Part shown: in pieces, positions 22,629-31,629 of the stretch
Layout of the letters: each line of letters begins with the position of its first letter
How positions within the stretch are numbered: the stretch's first letter is position 1
Assembly (NCBI GenBank): GCA_964646785.1
Contig: CAZYGU010000006.1
Coordinates: 1 to 33,516 of the forward strand
Direction of reading: 5' to 3'
From: JBGTNQ01 sp964646785
Lineage (GTDB): Bacteria; Patescibacteriota; Minisyncoccia; Phycocordibacterales; Zambryskibacteraceae
Length of the DNA: 33,516 nt
The notes under the pieces: generated by a model
Seen by the model: only the letters and a program-made list of their open reading frames with translations
Database searches by the model: none
Told to the model about the DNA's origin: nothing
Program-made: the position numbers and the translations under genes

Positions 22629-23897
22629 TTATATTTTTAAAACAGACTTAAGGACCCCCTCTTCTGGAGCTTTCCCGACAATCGCAAGATTAAGTTTCTC
22701 GTTTGTAAATATTGCACGAGCAATTTTTTGAATATCTTTCGCTGTAACTGCTCGAATTTTTCTCTCAAGATCCTGTGGAGTTTCTTGCTTCTTGCGAAGG
22801 ATCTCTTGAATACCATAGTAGCCAGCAAGTGAATCTGACGTTTCGAGACCAAGATACATGTTTCCAATACTAAATTCTTTTGCTTTTGTAAGTTCTTCTT
22901 CTGTTACTAAAGTATCACGTAGCTTTCGAAACTCTCCGATGATTGCCTCTACTGCCTCTGAAACACGTTTCGTATCAACCCCAGCAGAAACCTTCAAAGT
23001 TCCATGATCTGTATATTCATCAACACTTGATCGCACATAGTACGCCATACCAAGATCTTCACGGAGTCTCTGAAATAATCGTGCGCTCATACCTTCACCA
23101 AGCACAGTATTAAGTACAGCTAGTGTTGTTCCTCGAGGATCACCCACCTTAAATGTTCTAACACCAATAACCACGTGACTCTGTTCAATTTCTTTTCTTA
23201 CAATACGAAGCGCAGGCTTTGATTGTTTTTCAATAACCTTTTTCTTTGAATGTTTTTTGGTACTTGGAATATTAGCAAACATTTTTTTTACATGTGCTAC
23301 TACTTCTTTTTCTTCCACTTTTCCAGCAACAACAACTGTTGTGGCACTGGCAACATAATGTTTCTTCTTGTATGCACGAATAGTGTCTGAAGTCATACCC
23401 AGTACTACTTCTTTTGTACCTGCAATTGACCACCCTGCTGGTTGATCACCGTAGAGAAGCTCGTCATAGTATTCATGCACTCTTCGTTGTGGAAGATCCT
23501 CATACATATTTATTTCCTCTACGATTACTCCCCTTTCCTTTTCTATTTCCTCTTTTGGAAACGTTGAGTTGAGATAAATGTCCGAAAGAACATCAAGAAT
23601 CTTAGGAAGCTGTTTTGCTTGCGCCTTCGCATAATAACCAGTGAATTCTTGACTCGTAAACGCGTTTGATTGTGCACCGATTGAGTCAAGTTCAATATTG
23701 ATATCTTTTGAGCTTGGTCTTCTTATGGTTCCTTTAAAACAGACATGTTCAAGAAAGTGTGAAATACCGTTTTCTGCTTTTGCCTCATATTTACTCCCAG
23801 CATCAACAAGAACATATGCAGTAACAGTTGAAGTGTCCTTCATAGGCACAGTAATAATCCTCAACCCGTTCGGTAATATCTTTTTGTATGCTTTCAT
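22629..23897 (-). CDS. M16-family zinc metallopeptidase (processing-peptidase-like)
   Basis: This 422-residue protein has the inverted zinc motif HxxEH at His47-Glu50-His51 (GISHFLEHVCFKG). The third ligand Glu lies in the helix around residue 127 (RGVIVEEINMYED), with a second, inactive-type half from ~200 on (QSHVVIGVRTF, LGEGMSARLFQRLREDLGMAYYV with the conserved R/Y pair). This is the size and layout of the mitochondrial-processing-peptidase/YmxG group. Its start codon follows the glyS stop directly with no spacer, so it is probably translationally coupled. Confidence 0.95.
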   Translation of the reverse strand: MKAYKKILPNGLRIITVPMKDTSTVTAYVLVDAGSKYEAKAENGISHFLEHVCFKGTIRRPSSKDINIELDSIGAQSNAFTSQEFTGYYAKAQAKQLPKILDVLSDIYLNSTFPKEEIEKERGVIVEEINMYEDLPQRRVHEYYDELLYGDQPAGWSIAGTKEVVLGMTSDTIRAYKKKHYVASATTVVVAGKVEEKEVVAHVKKMFANIPSTKKHSKKKVIEKQSKPALRIVRKEIEQSHVVIGVRTFKVGDPRGTTLAVLNTVLGEGMSARLFQRLREDLGMAYYVRSSVDEYTDHGTLKVSAGVDTKRVSEAVEAIIGEFRKLRDTLVTEEELTKAKEFSIGNMYLGLETSDSLAGYYGIQEILRKKQETPQDLERKIRAVTAKDIQKIARAIFTNEKLNLAIVGKAPEEGVLKSVLKI

Positions 23898-25205
23898 TTA
23901 TTTCTGTAAAAAACTTTTAAGATCGTCGACAGCAATCCTCTCCTGTTCACCGGTATCACGCATACGCACTGTTACACCTTTTCCTTCAAGAGTATCAAAA
24001 TCGATAACGACACAATATGGAGTTCCAATTTCATCTTGTCTTCGATATCGTTTTCCAACATTTCCATTATCATCAAATACCACCCTTCCAAATTCTTTTT
24101 TAAGCATCATAAATACCTCACGAGCTTTTTCCATAAGTTCAGGTTTGTTTTTAAGAAGCGGAGACACTGAACACAATACGGGAGCAATATCGTTTGGAAG
24201 CTTTAGAAATACTCTAGTGTCTCCATTCATTTCATCCTCAGTGTATGCGGAAAGAAGTACCGCAAGCATAGTGCGTCCGTGACCAAAACTTGGCTCAATT
24301 ACATGAGGAATAAATCTTTCTTTTGTTTCTTCATCGTAATAAGAAAGATCAACACCACTTCCAGAGGAGTGATTTTTCAAATCATGGTCAGTGCGATATG
24401 CAAGACCGTATAGTTCCTTGCGTCCAAACGGATAATCAAATTCAAAATCAATTGTTCGCTTTGAGTAGTGTGCCCTATCTTCAGGAGCTACTTCTAATTC
24501 ATGTACCATACTACGATTAATTCCTACCCGATCAATCCACCTCCACATTTCTTTTCTAAATAACTCAAAGTTCTCTTCCCAAGTGTTCTCACGAATAAAG
24601 TATTCAAATTCCATAAGATCGAATTCTCGAACACGAAAGAGAAAATCGCGAGGGGCAATTTCGTTACGATATGCTTTCCCAACTTGAGCGAGTCCAAATG
24701 GTAACTTCGGATGCATGGTATCAAGTATATTTTTGAAATTTACAAACATTCCTTGAGCAATCTCTCCTCGAAGATATGCGATATTGCTATTTTCCTTATT
24801 TGCTCCCATTGCAACCGGAAACATTAAATTAAAATTTTCTTGTGCACCAAGTTCTCCACCACAATCAGGACAAACCTTTGGATCAGCAAGTTGATCTGTG
24901 CGAAATACATGACCACATTTTTTACATGAAGACATCGGATCTGAAAATCCTTCAAGATGGCCAGACGCCTTCCATACTGCTTCTGGCATAAGTGTAGGGG
25001 TAGTAATACCAAGAATATCTTCCCTTTCCTCAATAAAATGCTTCCACCACAACTCTTTTATGTTATGAGCCAATAAAGAGCCATAGTGACCATAATCCCA
25101 TGTACCAGAGAGTCCCCCATAGATTTCTGAGCTTGGGAACACAAAACCTCGACGTTTTGCGAGCGCTACAACTTTTTCAAGCTTATTTTGAGATTCTTCC
25201 TTCAT
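23898..25205 (-). CDS. glyS: Glycyl-tRNA synthetase, dimeric class II type
   Basis: This 435-residue class II synthetase has the dimeric, archaeal/eukaryal-like layout: motif 1 (TPTLMPEAVWKASGHL), a zinc ribbon CKKC...CPDC at residues ~93-117, motif 2 (FRVREFDLMEFEYF), motif 3 (GHGRTMLAVLLSAY) and a C-terminal HGTP anticodon-binding domain (~330-435). It charges tRNA-Gly. This type, rather than the alpha2beta2 GlyQS, is usual in Patescibacteria. There is no T-box directly upstream; expression probably comes from the ileS-led operon. Confidence 0.96.
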   Translation of the reverse strand: MKEESQNKLEKVVALAKRRGFVFPSSEIYGGLSGTWDYGHYGSLLAHNIKELWWKHFIEEREDILGITTPTLMPEAVWKASGHLEGFSDPMSSCKKCGHVFRTDQLADPKVCPDCGGELGAQENFNLMFPVAMGANKENSNIAYLRGEIAQGMFVNFKNILDTMHPKLPFGLAQVGKAYRNEIAPRDFLFRVREFDLMEFEYFIRENTWEENFELFRKEMWRWIDRVGINRSMVHELEVAPEDRAHYSKRTIDFEFDYPFGRKELYGLAYRTDHDLKNHSSGSGVDLSYYDEETKERFIPHVIEPSFGHGRTMLAVLLSAYTEDEMNGDTRVFLKLPNDIAPVLCSVSPLLKNKPELMEKAREVFMMLKKEFGRVVFDDNGNVGKRYRRQDEIGTPYCVVIDFDTLEGKGVTVRMRDTGEQERIAVDDLKSFLQK

Positions 25206-25231
25206 TGGGCCTTATGCTACAGATTTTTTGA

Positions 25232-27160
25232 TTATTTCACAACTTCATCATCATTTGGTTTAAAATCAGGGTCATTATTTATTTTTGTAGTGATTTCAGG
25301 TCTTGTTATTTGAATACTTTTACCAGTGAATGAATCTATCCCCGTAAGGTTTGCTTCATTTACCAATATTGGGGCTCTCCGTACTTGATTTAAACTTGGT
25401 GTAAAGGCAATTTGAAATGAAACTTCTCGTGCAGCCGATCCGAATCCAGCTCCACCACGCACTGTTCCAACATCCCACGTCACCATACGGTTTAATGAAT
25501 CGTAGGTAATTTTTTCACTTGATGGACTTGTAAGGCTATTCCAATTTACATACGGAGGAAGTGTTGTTGTTACTTTTACGTTGTTTGCATTATTAAGTGT
25601 ATTCGTGAGTGTCCAAATAACAGTATATGTGGTTTCCTGTTCTGCCTTTGGTGGCATTGGACCAGTATTTTCAAATGGACCAATCGAACGTCCTCCTTTA
25701 CTAGTAAACGCAAGAACTGAGCCAAGTTTCACTTGTTGGGTAGCTGACGTGTTTACTGCAATAGGAATGTTATCTGGAGAAAGCTGGCTTCCATCAAATA
25801 CTGCAGCGACTGTGACGTTTTCATTTCGAGAAGCTGCAGTAAGATTTTTTAATGTACTCATTGAAAAACTTACCGACCCGGTATCACCAGGGGCTATCTC
25901 AGAAAGATCTACATTAGTATTCTTGTCCCAAGTAATAGTGTTATCGATTGATCGATAAAAACCTCCGTTAGATGTGATAATCGCATTCCGATCAAACGCT
26001 GCACCGGAAATTTTCACTTTAATTTGTGCATTGATTATGCGTGTTGAAAGATTATTTCTCCAAGTGATAATAACGGGGAATTTCTCACCCACTCCAGCTG
26101 TGTAATCACTCGATTTTTCTCCGGCAATATTTACCTGAAACGTTACTACTGGCTTTTCAATTTTTACAGTCTCTGCAAGCGCCGTGAGATTTGCGCCAAT
26201 AACTGAATCATTATCCTCTCCTGCAATACCAGCTGAAAAACGAAATGTTCGCTCGTCTTGATCTTGTCCTTGTAGTACCCCTTTAATTTGAATTGTTCGA
26301 TGTTCACTACTTCCCAAATCACCAAGTCTCCAAATATTTGTATCGTTTAAAGGTTTTGGTTCAGAGCTTGTAAATGTAAAGCCGAATGGATACTCAGCTT
26401 GCACTAATACATTTTGTAGTAGTTCAGTTGTGTTTGAGGCAATATCGAGAGTGAACGAGAAAGGCTCATTTGCTTTAATACGAGTTGGATATTTTGGAGT
26501 AACAATAATTGGCGCAGAAGAAATCCCAATGTCATAATTCTTCTCTTTTGAAAAGGTTGCACTCGATCCTTGTACTCGATACTCAAGGGTAACTTTTATT
26601 GTCTTTACGGTTTCTTTTTCACCAAACAAGACTGATTTCATTGTCTTTCGAGCTTCCCCTCTCGCTGGAACAATACCCACAATTTCACGCTGATGAATAA
26701 GCTCTTTTGTAATATCACCTGCAACTCGAGTTCCTTGTGGATATTCAAGAGAAAGAGTCGCTCCTTCAAGGTCAGTACTATTCTTATTTTGAACAATCAC
26801 TTCAAGAGGTAGCTCTTGTCCACCGGATACCGATGTTGGACCAGAAATTACAATATCAATATTATTTGAAGAAACTGTATTTGCTCCCACAAAAAAAATA
26901 TAGAGTGCAACCGCAACAGCAAGAACAAAAAAACCAATCGAACTAAAAAGGATCTTCTTAAATAGCGTACTTTGCACATGTTCCCGCTGTTCTCGTGTTC
27001 TACGAACCAAGTCCTCAACAGAATCACCTGACCATGCGTTTTCAACAGCAATTTCTGGTCTTTCGAGTTCTGTTCTGACATCAGAAAACTTCTGCTCATG
27101 CATTCGAGAATCAAGGTTTTCTTTCAATTTTTCAAGAGAATCGTTCGGTTCGTACGCCAT
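25232..27160 (-). CDS. Large membrane-anchored surface protein with repeated beta domains (DUF11-like)
   Basis: This 642-residue protein has a cytosolic, charged, helical N-terminus (~1-67), one membrane segment (~68-91, KILFSSIGFFVLAVAVALYIFFVG) and about 540 extracellular residues. The outer part repeats a beta-sandwich pattern with segments such as LEYPQGTRVAGD, AEYPFGFTFTSSEPKPLND, WRLGDLGSS and TTLPPYVNWNSL followed by VTWDVGTVRGG, which resembles DUF11/conserved-repeat domains. There is no enzyme motif and no sortase signal. The long cytosolic head before the membrane segment is unusual for a simple surface protein. It lies between recO and glyS in the ileS-led run. Confidence 0.8.
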   Translation of the reverse strand: MAYEPNDSLEKLKENLDSRMHEQKFSDVRTELERPEIAVENAWSGDSVEDLVRRTREQREHVQSTLFKKILFSSIGFFVLAVAVALYIFFVGANTVSSNNIDIVISGPTSVSGGQELPLEVIVQNKNSTDLEGATLSLEYPQGTRVAGDITKELIHQREIVGIVPARGEARKTMKSVLFGEKETVKTIKVTLEYRVQGSSATFSKEKNYDIGISSAPIIVTPKYPTRIKANEPFSFTLDIASNTTELLQNVLVQAEYPFGFTFTSSEPKPLNDTNIWRLGDLGSSEHRTIQIKGVLQGQDQDERTFRFSAGIAGEDNDSVIGANLTALAETVKIEKPVVTFQVNIAGEKSSDYTAGVGEKFPVIITWRNNLSTRIINAQIKVKISGAAFDRNAIITSNGGFYRSIDNTITWDKNTNVDLSEIAPGDTGSVSFSMSTLKNLTAASRNENVTVAAVFDGSQLSPDNIPIAVNTSATQQVKLGSVLAFTSKGGRSIGPFENTGPMPPKAEQETTYTVIWTLTNTLNNANNVKVTTTLPPYVNWNSLTSPSSEKITYDSLNRMVTWDVGTVRGGAGFGSAAREVSFQIAFTPSLNQVRRAPILVNEANLTGIDSFTGKSIQITRPEITTKINNDPDFKPNDDEVVK

Positions 27161-27206
27161 AATGAATACATATAGTATAGCGCACTAACAGCCGTATCCA
27201 AGGTGT

Positions 27207-27803
27207 TTATGCGAGCTGACTAATTTCAAGAGAAACATCAATATCAGATTTCATTGATTCAATCTGAGGAATTGCATCAGAAAGAAGAGCTGTACTCCAT
27301 ACAGACGTTGAAACAAATGACTCGTATGCATCACGATCCTTTCCATACCCAAGTAAATGGAGAATACGAAGAATGGCAACACACTGAAATGCAACTAATT
27401 CTTCTTTTGTTAATCGGGTTTTCTCTAGAAACACGAATCCATCTGATACTGAAGAAAAAAGTGCTTCATGCATTTCTTCACCAACAACTAATTTTTGAAT
27501 TACACGAAGAATGCGAACCATAGTGGCGCGTTTTTCTATGGAATGAGAAAAAAGTCTATACAAATTATGACTATCCCGTGCGTTCGTTATTTTCCATTCA
27601 CGCTTTCCCTTAATAAGGGAAAACTCTCCGAAAGAAAAGTCGTCGAGTGATGCACTGAGTTTTGATTCTGGTTTTCTTACACTTTTTGCAGTAGCAACAA
27701 CAACACCAAGGTCCCGAGTGAAAAGATAATAGTATTTATCAAATTCTCCACTTGGTTTTCCAACTAATACAATTCCCGGGGTTGTGTAGAGATGGTATGC
27801 CAT
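27207..27803 (-). CDS. recO: DNA repair protein RecO
   Basis: I chose the ATG at 27803 (198 residues): the ileS stop TAG ends at 27805 and TAG-T-ATG joins the two genes. A longer frame to 27851 would overlap ileS. The N-terminal OB fold reads MAYHLYTTPGIVLVGKPSGEFDKYYYLFTRDLGVVVATAKSVR, as in RecO (split here as TTPGIVLVGKPSGEFDKYY and FTRDLGVVVATAKSV). The helical part follows with LRILHLLGYG. The C-terminal zinc cysteines of classical RecO are absent. RecO loads RecA onto SSB-coated DNA; recA and ssb are both in this window. Confidence 0.88.
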   Translation of the reverse strand: MAYHLYTTPGIVLVGKPSGEFDKYYYLFTRDLGVVVATAKSVRKPESKLSASLDDFSFGEFSLIKGKREWKITNARDSHNLYRLFSHSIEKRATMVRILRVIQKLVVGEEMHEALFSSVSDGFVFLEKTRLTKEELVAFQCVAILRILHLLGYGKDRDAYESFVSTSVWSTALLSDAIPQIESMKSDIDVSLEISQLA

Positions 27804-27804
27804 A

Positions 27805-30800
27805 CTAAAAAGAAACCTGGAACCATTCAGAGGTATTGTCGGGAAGATCAAGAAGGATTATTTCATCAATCGAGCATGTTTTTTTAATATCCCCTTCCCA
27901 TTCGGCAATAACAAGCTTCCCCCACGATGTCACGGAAAGATGGATGGTGATTCTGTCTAACGGAGACAGAGATTTTTCTTTTCTCATATCTTGTATTGCA
28001 CGCACGAGTTCTCGTGCTTCCCCTTCTCGTTTCAATTCTTCAGAAATATCACCATCAAGTACCACCTCGGAATCCAAAGATTCGTTGAATGCAATTGATT
28101 TTACATTTACTTCATCCATAAGAACTTGAAGATACGGGTCAAATCCCTGCAAAGTAGAATCTTTTATTGTAAGCAAAGCAAGGGGTTGCCTTACTTTTAT
28201 GCCAAGTTTTGCACGCGCCTCAAGTCCAAGAGTTACAAGCTTTCGAACAGAATCCATTGATGAAAGTGTAAGTATTTGCCCAGCAGATTTTATTGGCGTT
28301 TCAGGCCACAACTCTAAATGAACACTCTCCTGTGATGTACTTGTTCTCAGTTTTTGATACAAATCTTCAGCGAGAAATGGCATGAATGGTGCTATTACTA
28401 TAGAAAGTCTTTCAAGCACGAAACCAAGAGTGTTAATTGCCATCTGCCTATCACCCTCATTGTCACTTTTAAAACGATCTCGTGAACGACGAAGATACCA
28501 CTGAGAAAGATCACCAATAAAATCACGGATGAGTCTTGCTGCCTCAAGGATTTTAAAATCATCAAGATATGCAGTCATACGAAATACCACATCATCGAGA
28601 AGAGTAAGAATCCACTGATCAAGAACATGATTACTTACATTAGATAAAACAACTCTTTCATGTACATATGGTTCATAAAACTTCATTACATTAAGCACCA
28701 AGTTAAACACTTTTTTTACAACCTCATCAACAGTTTTTGGATCAAAGTTCTTAGACTCCCCTGGTTGGTTTATGGTGTACATCCAAAATCGAAGAGGATC
28801 AACTCCAAACTGATTAATCATTTCCCATGGATTAATCACGTTTCCCACGGACTTCGACATTTTCTTGCCATCTTTATCAAGTAAATGCCCAAGACAAATC
28901 ACATTATTGTATGCATGACCACGCCCAGTAAGTATTCCAATTGCATGTAGTGTATAAAACCATCCTCGTGTCTGATCAATTGCTTCAGAAATATAGTCAG
29001 CTGGAAAGCGCACCTTTTGTGTGTCGCTGGACAAATAATGCTGTTGTGCAAATGGCATTGCACCAGAATCAAACCAAACATCAAGAACCTCTTTTACTCG
29101 ACGAAACTCTTTTCCATCTTTTTCAAGAACAATTTCATCAATATATGGCCGGTGTAGGTCGAGTTCGTATTGTTGGTTATGAGGAAGCGCAACAAAAGGA
29201 AGTTCTTGGAAATGACCAGTCTGCACATACCGCTGACCAGCAATAGCGAACATATCGTCGTCACCATATCCATGTGCGACAGTATCCATGAGCCATAATG
29301 GATCGCCGTGAGAAACAATAAGTATTACCTCATTCTTATAGGTTGATTCAAGTTCATACAAAAACTCCCCAACACGCTTTCGAACATCATTGAGTGTTTC
29401 CCCTCCTACTGGTGCTTTTGTGAGCCGCATTCTTTCAGGGAACGTTTTTCGGTATTCATCAACATCACTTTCTTCAAAATCTCCAAAGCGAATTTCATTG
29501 ATGCGGGAATCAACAACAACCTCGAGATCAAGTCCTGTTGTTTCTTTTATTATTTCCGCTGTTCTCTGAGTTCTTGCGAACTCTGAACAAAATATTTTTG
29601 TTATCCCAGCATTTTTTAGTTGCTGTGCAGATGCAATAACTTCCTCTTCACCCTTAGGAAGAACTTGGATAATTCTTTTTGGATCACCATTTACTTTTCT
29701 TTCTTCATTACCCTCTGCCCATCCATGTCGGAATCCAATATATCGATTGCCTGATTTCTTGCTATATTGTTTTAACGTTTCAACAGAATCCACCACAATC
29801 ATTTCTGTTTTGTCTTCTGTCATCCAAATAGGAAGCGGAGTACCCCAATATCGTTCACGACTGATAGCCCAATCTTTAATTTCTCTCAACCACTCACCAA
29901 ATCGTCCATCACGAATATATGCTGGCTCCCAATTAATCTTTTCATTTTCAGCGAGAAGTTCTGAACGAAGACTCGACATACGGATATACCACGAATCTCG
30001 CGCATAATAGATAAGTGCTGTTTTGCAACGCCAACAATGTGGATATGAGTGTTTAAACTTTTCTTTCTTAAAAAGCAGTCCACGATGTGCAAGATCCTTG
30101 ATAATATCAACAGCAACTTCTTCATCTTTTACAAATCTTCCAGCAAATTCTCCAGTATCTTTTGTGAAGTGACCTGAATCATCAACGAGATGAAACTTTG
30201 GAAGATTTTCTTTGGTACCAAGTTCAAAATCCTCTTGACCATACATCACAGCGGTATGCACGATACCAGTACCATCTTCAGTTGTAACAAAATCTGCAGC
30301 ATACACCTTATAGGCATTCCTAAGTTGGTCTTTTTGTTTTTCTGGAACTGATTCCTTGAGATAAGGATACAGTGGTTCATATTCGAAACCTGCAATTTCG
30401 CTTCCCTTCATTTCACGAATAATTTGATATTCCCCTTCTATGAGACTCAATCTTGCTTTCGCAAGAATTACTCGTTCTTCCTGTGCGTCTTTATTTTTTA
30501 TTTTTAATTCCACATAATCAATATCTTTTCCGACTGCAAGTGCGACATTCCCCGGAAGAGTCCACGGTGTAGTCGTCCACGCAAGAATATACATGTTGTC
30601 TTGTCCAACAACTTTAAACTTAGCTGTTACCGAAAGATCAGTATCATCTTGATATCCTTGTGCAAGTTCGTGTGAAGAAAGTGCCGTTCCACAACGAGGA
30701 CACCATGGAAGTACTTTGTAATCTTTATACAAAAGATCCTTTTTTTGCACTTCTGCAAGAATATTCCACACTGATTCAATGTAATCAGATTTGTACGTCA

Positions 30801-31245
30801 CATAAGGACGGTCCATATCAATCCAATATCCGATACGGTTCGTAAAATCTCTCCACTCGTCCACGTATGTCCACACACTCTTTTTACATTCATCATTAAA
30901 CTTCTCAATACCATACACTTCAATTTCTTTTTTTGATTTTAATCCAAGTTTTTTTTCTACTTCAAGTTCAACAGGAAGCCCATGTGTATCCCACCCAGCT
31001 TTTCTTTGCACCCGAAATCCTCGCATCGTTTTATAGCGAGGAATAATATCTTTAAAAGCTCTTGCTTCCAGATGATGAATTCCTGGCCGACCATTGGCAG
31101 TCGGTGGACCTTCATAAAATACAAATTCACCTTGAGGAGCATCCTTGTCGATACTTTTTTGAAAAATATTGTTTTCTTTCCAAAACGAAAGAATTTCTTC
31201 TTCTTTCTGCGCAAGATCTGATTTTTTTGTTTCTTCTGTATTCAT
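27805..31245 (-). CDS. ileS: Isoleucyl-tRNA synthetase with an inserted histidine-phosphatase domain
   Basis: I chose the ATG at 31245 (1146 residues); the earlier in-frame ATG at 31293 lies in the leader terminator. The catalytic core has TANGRPGIHHLEARAFKD (HIGH-equivalent of type 2 IleRS), a zinc knuckle CPRC, editing-domain motifs (LAWTTTPWTLPGN; GTGIVHTAVMYGQEDF), CWRC, KMSKS at ~795-799, and a C-terminal anticodon domain. Between RYWGTPLPIW and DLHRPYIDEI, where other IleRS have a short loop, ~190 residues form a phosphoglycerate-mutase-like histidine phosphatase. It contains FRHGW (His507), SEFARTQRTAEI, EIRFGDFEE and VSHGDP (His646). It charges tRNA-Ile and edits mischarged Val; the inserted domain's substrate is unknown. 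A T-box precedes it. Confidence 0.96.
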   Translation of the reverse strand: MNTEETKKSDLAQKEEEILSFWKENNIFQKSIDKDAPQGEFVFYEGPPTANGRPGIHHLEARAFKDIIPRYKTMRGFRVQRKAGWDTHGLPVELEVEKKLGLKSKKEIEVYGIEKFNDECKKSVWTYVDEWRDFTNRIGYWIDMDRPYVTYKSDYIESVWNILAEVQKKDLLYKDYKVLPWCPRCGTALSSHELAQGYQDDTDLSVTAKFKVVGQDNMYILAWTTTPWTLPGNVALAVGKDIDYVELKIKNKDAQEERVILAKARLSLIEGEYQIIREMKGSEIAGFEYEPLYPYLKESVPEKQKDQLRNAYKVYAADFVTTEDGTGIVHTAVMYGQEDFELGTKENLPKFHLVDDSGHFTKDTGEFAGRFVKDEEVAVDIIKDLAHRGLLFKKEKFKHSYPHCWRCKTALIYYARDSWYIRMSSLRSELLAENEKINWEPAYIRDGRFGEWLREIKDWAISRERYWGTPLPIWMTEDKTEMIVVDSVETLKQYSKKSGNRYIGFRHGWAEGNEERKVNGDPKRIIQVLPKGEEEVIASAQQLKNAGITKIFCSEFARTQRTAEIIKETTGLDLEVVVDSRINEIRFGDFEESDVDEYRKTFPERMRLTKAPVGGETLNDVRKRVGEFLYELESTYKNEVILIVSHGDPLWLMDTVAHGYGDDDMFAIAGQRYVQTGHFQELPFVALPHNQQYELDLHRPYIDEIVLEKDGKEFRRVKEVLDVWFDSGAMPFAQQHYLSSDTQKVRFPADYISEAIDQTRGWFYTLHAIGILTGRGHAYNNVICLGHLLDKDGKKMSKSVGNVINPWEMINQFGVDPLRFWMYTINQPGESKNFDPKTVDEVVKKVFNLVLNVMKFYEPYVHERVVLSNVSNHVLDQWILTLLDDVVFRMTAYLDDFKILEAARLIRDFIGDLSQWYLRRSRDRFKSDNEGDRQMAINTLGFVLERLSIVIAPFMPFLAEDLYQKLRTSTSQESVHLELWPETPIKSAGQILTLSSMDSVRKLVTLGLEARAKLGIKVRQPLALLTIKDSTLQGFDPYLQVLMDEVNVKSIAFNESLDSEVVLDGDISEELKREGEARELVRAIQDMRKEKSLSPLDRITIHLSVTSWGKLVIAEWEGDIKKTCSIDEIILLDLPDNTSEWFQVSF

Positions 31246-31487
31246 AAATATAAAAATTCGTCCGCGTATAACAATCCTACGATTGCAATACAAGGACGAA
31301 TTTCTCGTGGTACCACCTTGTTTTTACCTGCCTTTGGCGAGGCTCTCATTACAGCCGTAACGGGCTTACCCGTCGAGTTCTACACTACCAAGGAAGACTC
31401 CTTGGTGTTTCTTCTCGAAGCTCTGAGGCGATAACCTCTTCATTGCCGATGTGGCAATAGTAGCAAGGAAAATAAAAAGGTGGAAGG
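31246..31487 (-). promoter_or_regulatory. T-box riboswitch with intrinsic terminator controlling ileS
   Basis: On the minus strand the leader contains AAGGTGGTACCACG (core at 31318-31306), the T-box antiterminator with bulge UGGU, which suits the A73 discriminator of tRNA-Ile. The terminator is AAATTCGTCC (31303-31294) with GGACGAATTT (31263-31254), then TTTATATTT. Upstream, hairpins GAGG-TTATCG-CCTC (AUC at 31432-31430) and CCAAGGA/TCCTTGG and a stem CGAG/CTCG lie in the Stem I region. AUC codes Ile and is the candidate specifier; another AUC lies at about 31450-31448. Uncharged tRNA-Ile should favour antitermination and switch on the ileS run. Confidence 0.88.
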
Positions 31488-31493
31488 GTGTCA

Positions 31494-31522
31494 GTAATAT
31501 ATCGCGGAAAAAATTAGCACAA
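31494..31522 (-). promoter_or_regulatory. Promoter of the T-box-ileS operon
   Basis: On the minus strand TTGTGC (31522-31517), a 17-nt spacer and TATTAC (31499-31494) predict a start near 31487. Confidence 0.65.
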
Positions 31523-31526
31523 TAGA

Positions 31527-31563
31527 AAAGGGGCCATCACGCTTTCAGTGTGTGGCCCCTTTC
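31527..31563 (-). terminator. Terminator of the GC-rich secreted-protein gene
   Basis: AGGGGCCA (31529-31536) pairs with TGGCCCCT (31553-31560), with further CAC/GTG inner pairing. On the minus strand the stem is followed by TTTTCT. Confidence 0.8.
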
Positions 31564-31629
31564 TTCCTTCAGTTGTCGGCACCTACATACATGCCCCCTG
31601 AGCATGCGTTGGGCGCCGAGACAGGTTGA

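Noticed and set aside
31246..31293. Upstream ATG of ileS at 31293, adding 16 residues
   Set aside because: It lies within the T-box terminator stem; the ATG at 31245 follows the terminator T run and gives a normal IleRS N-terminus.
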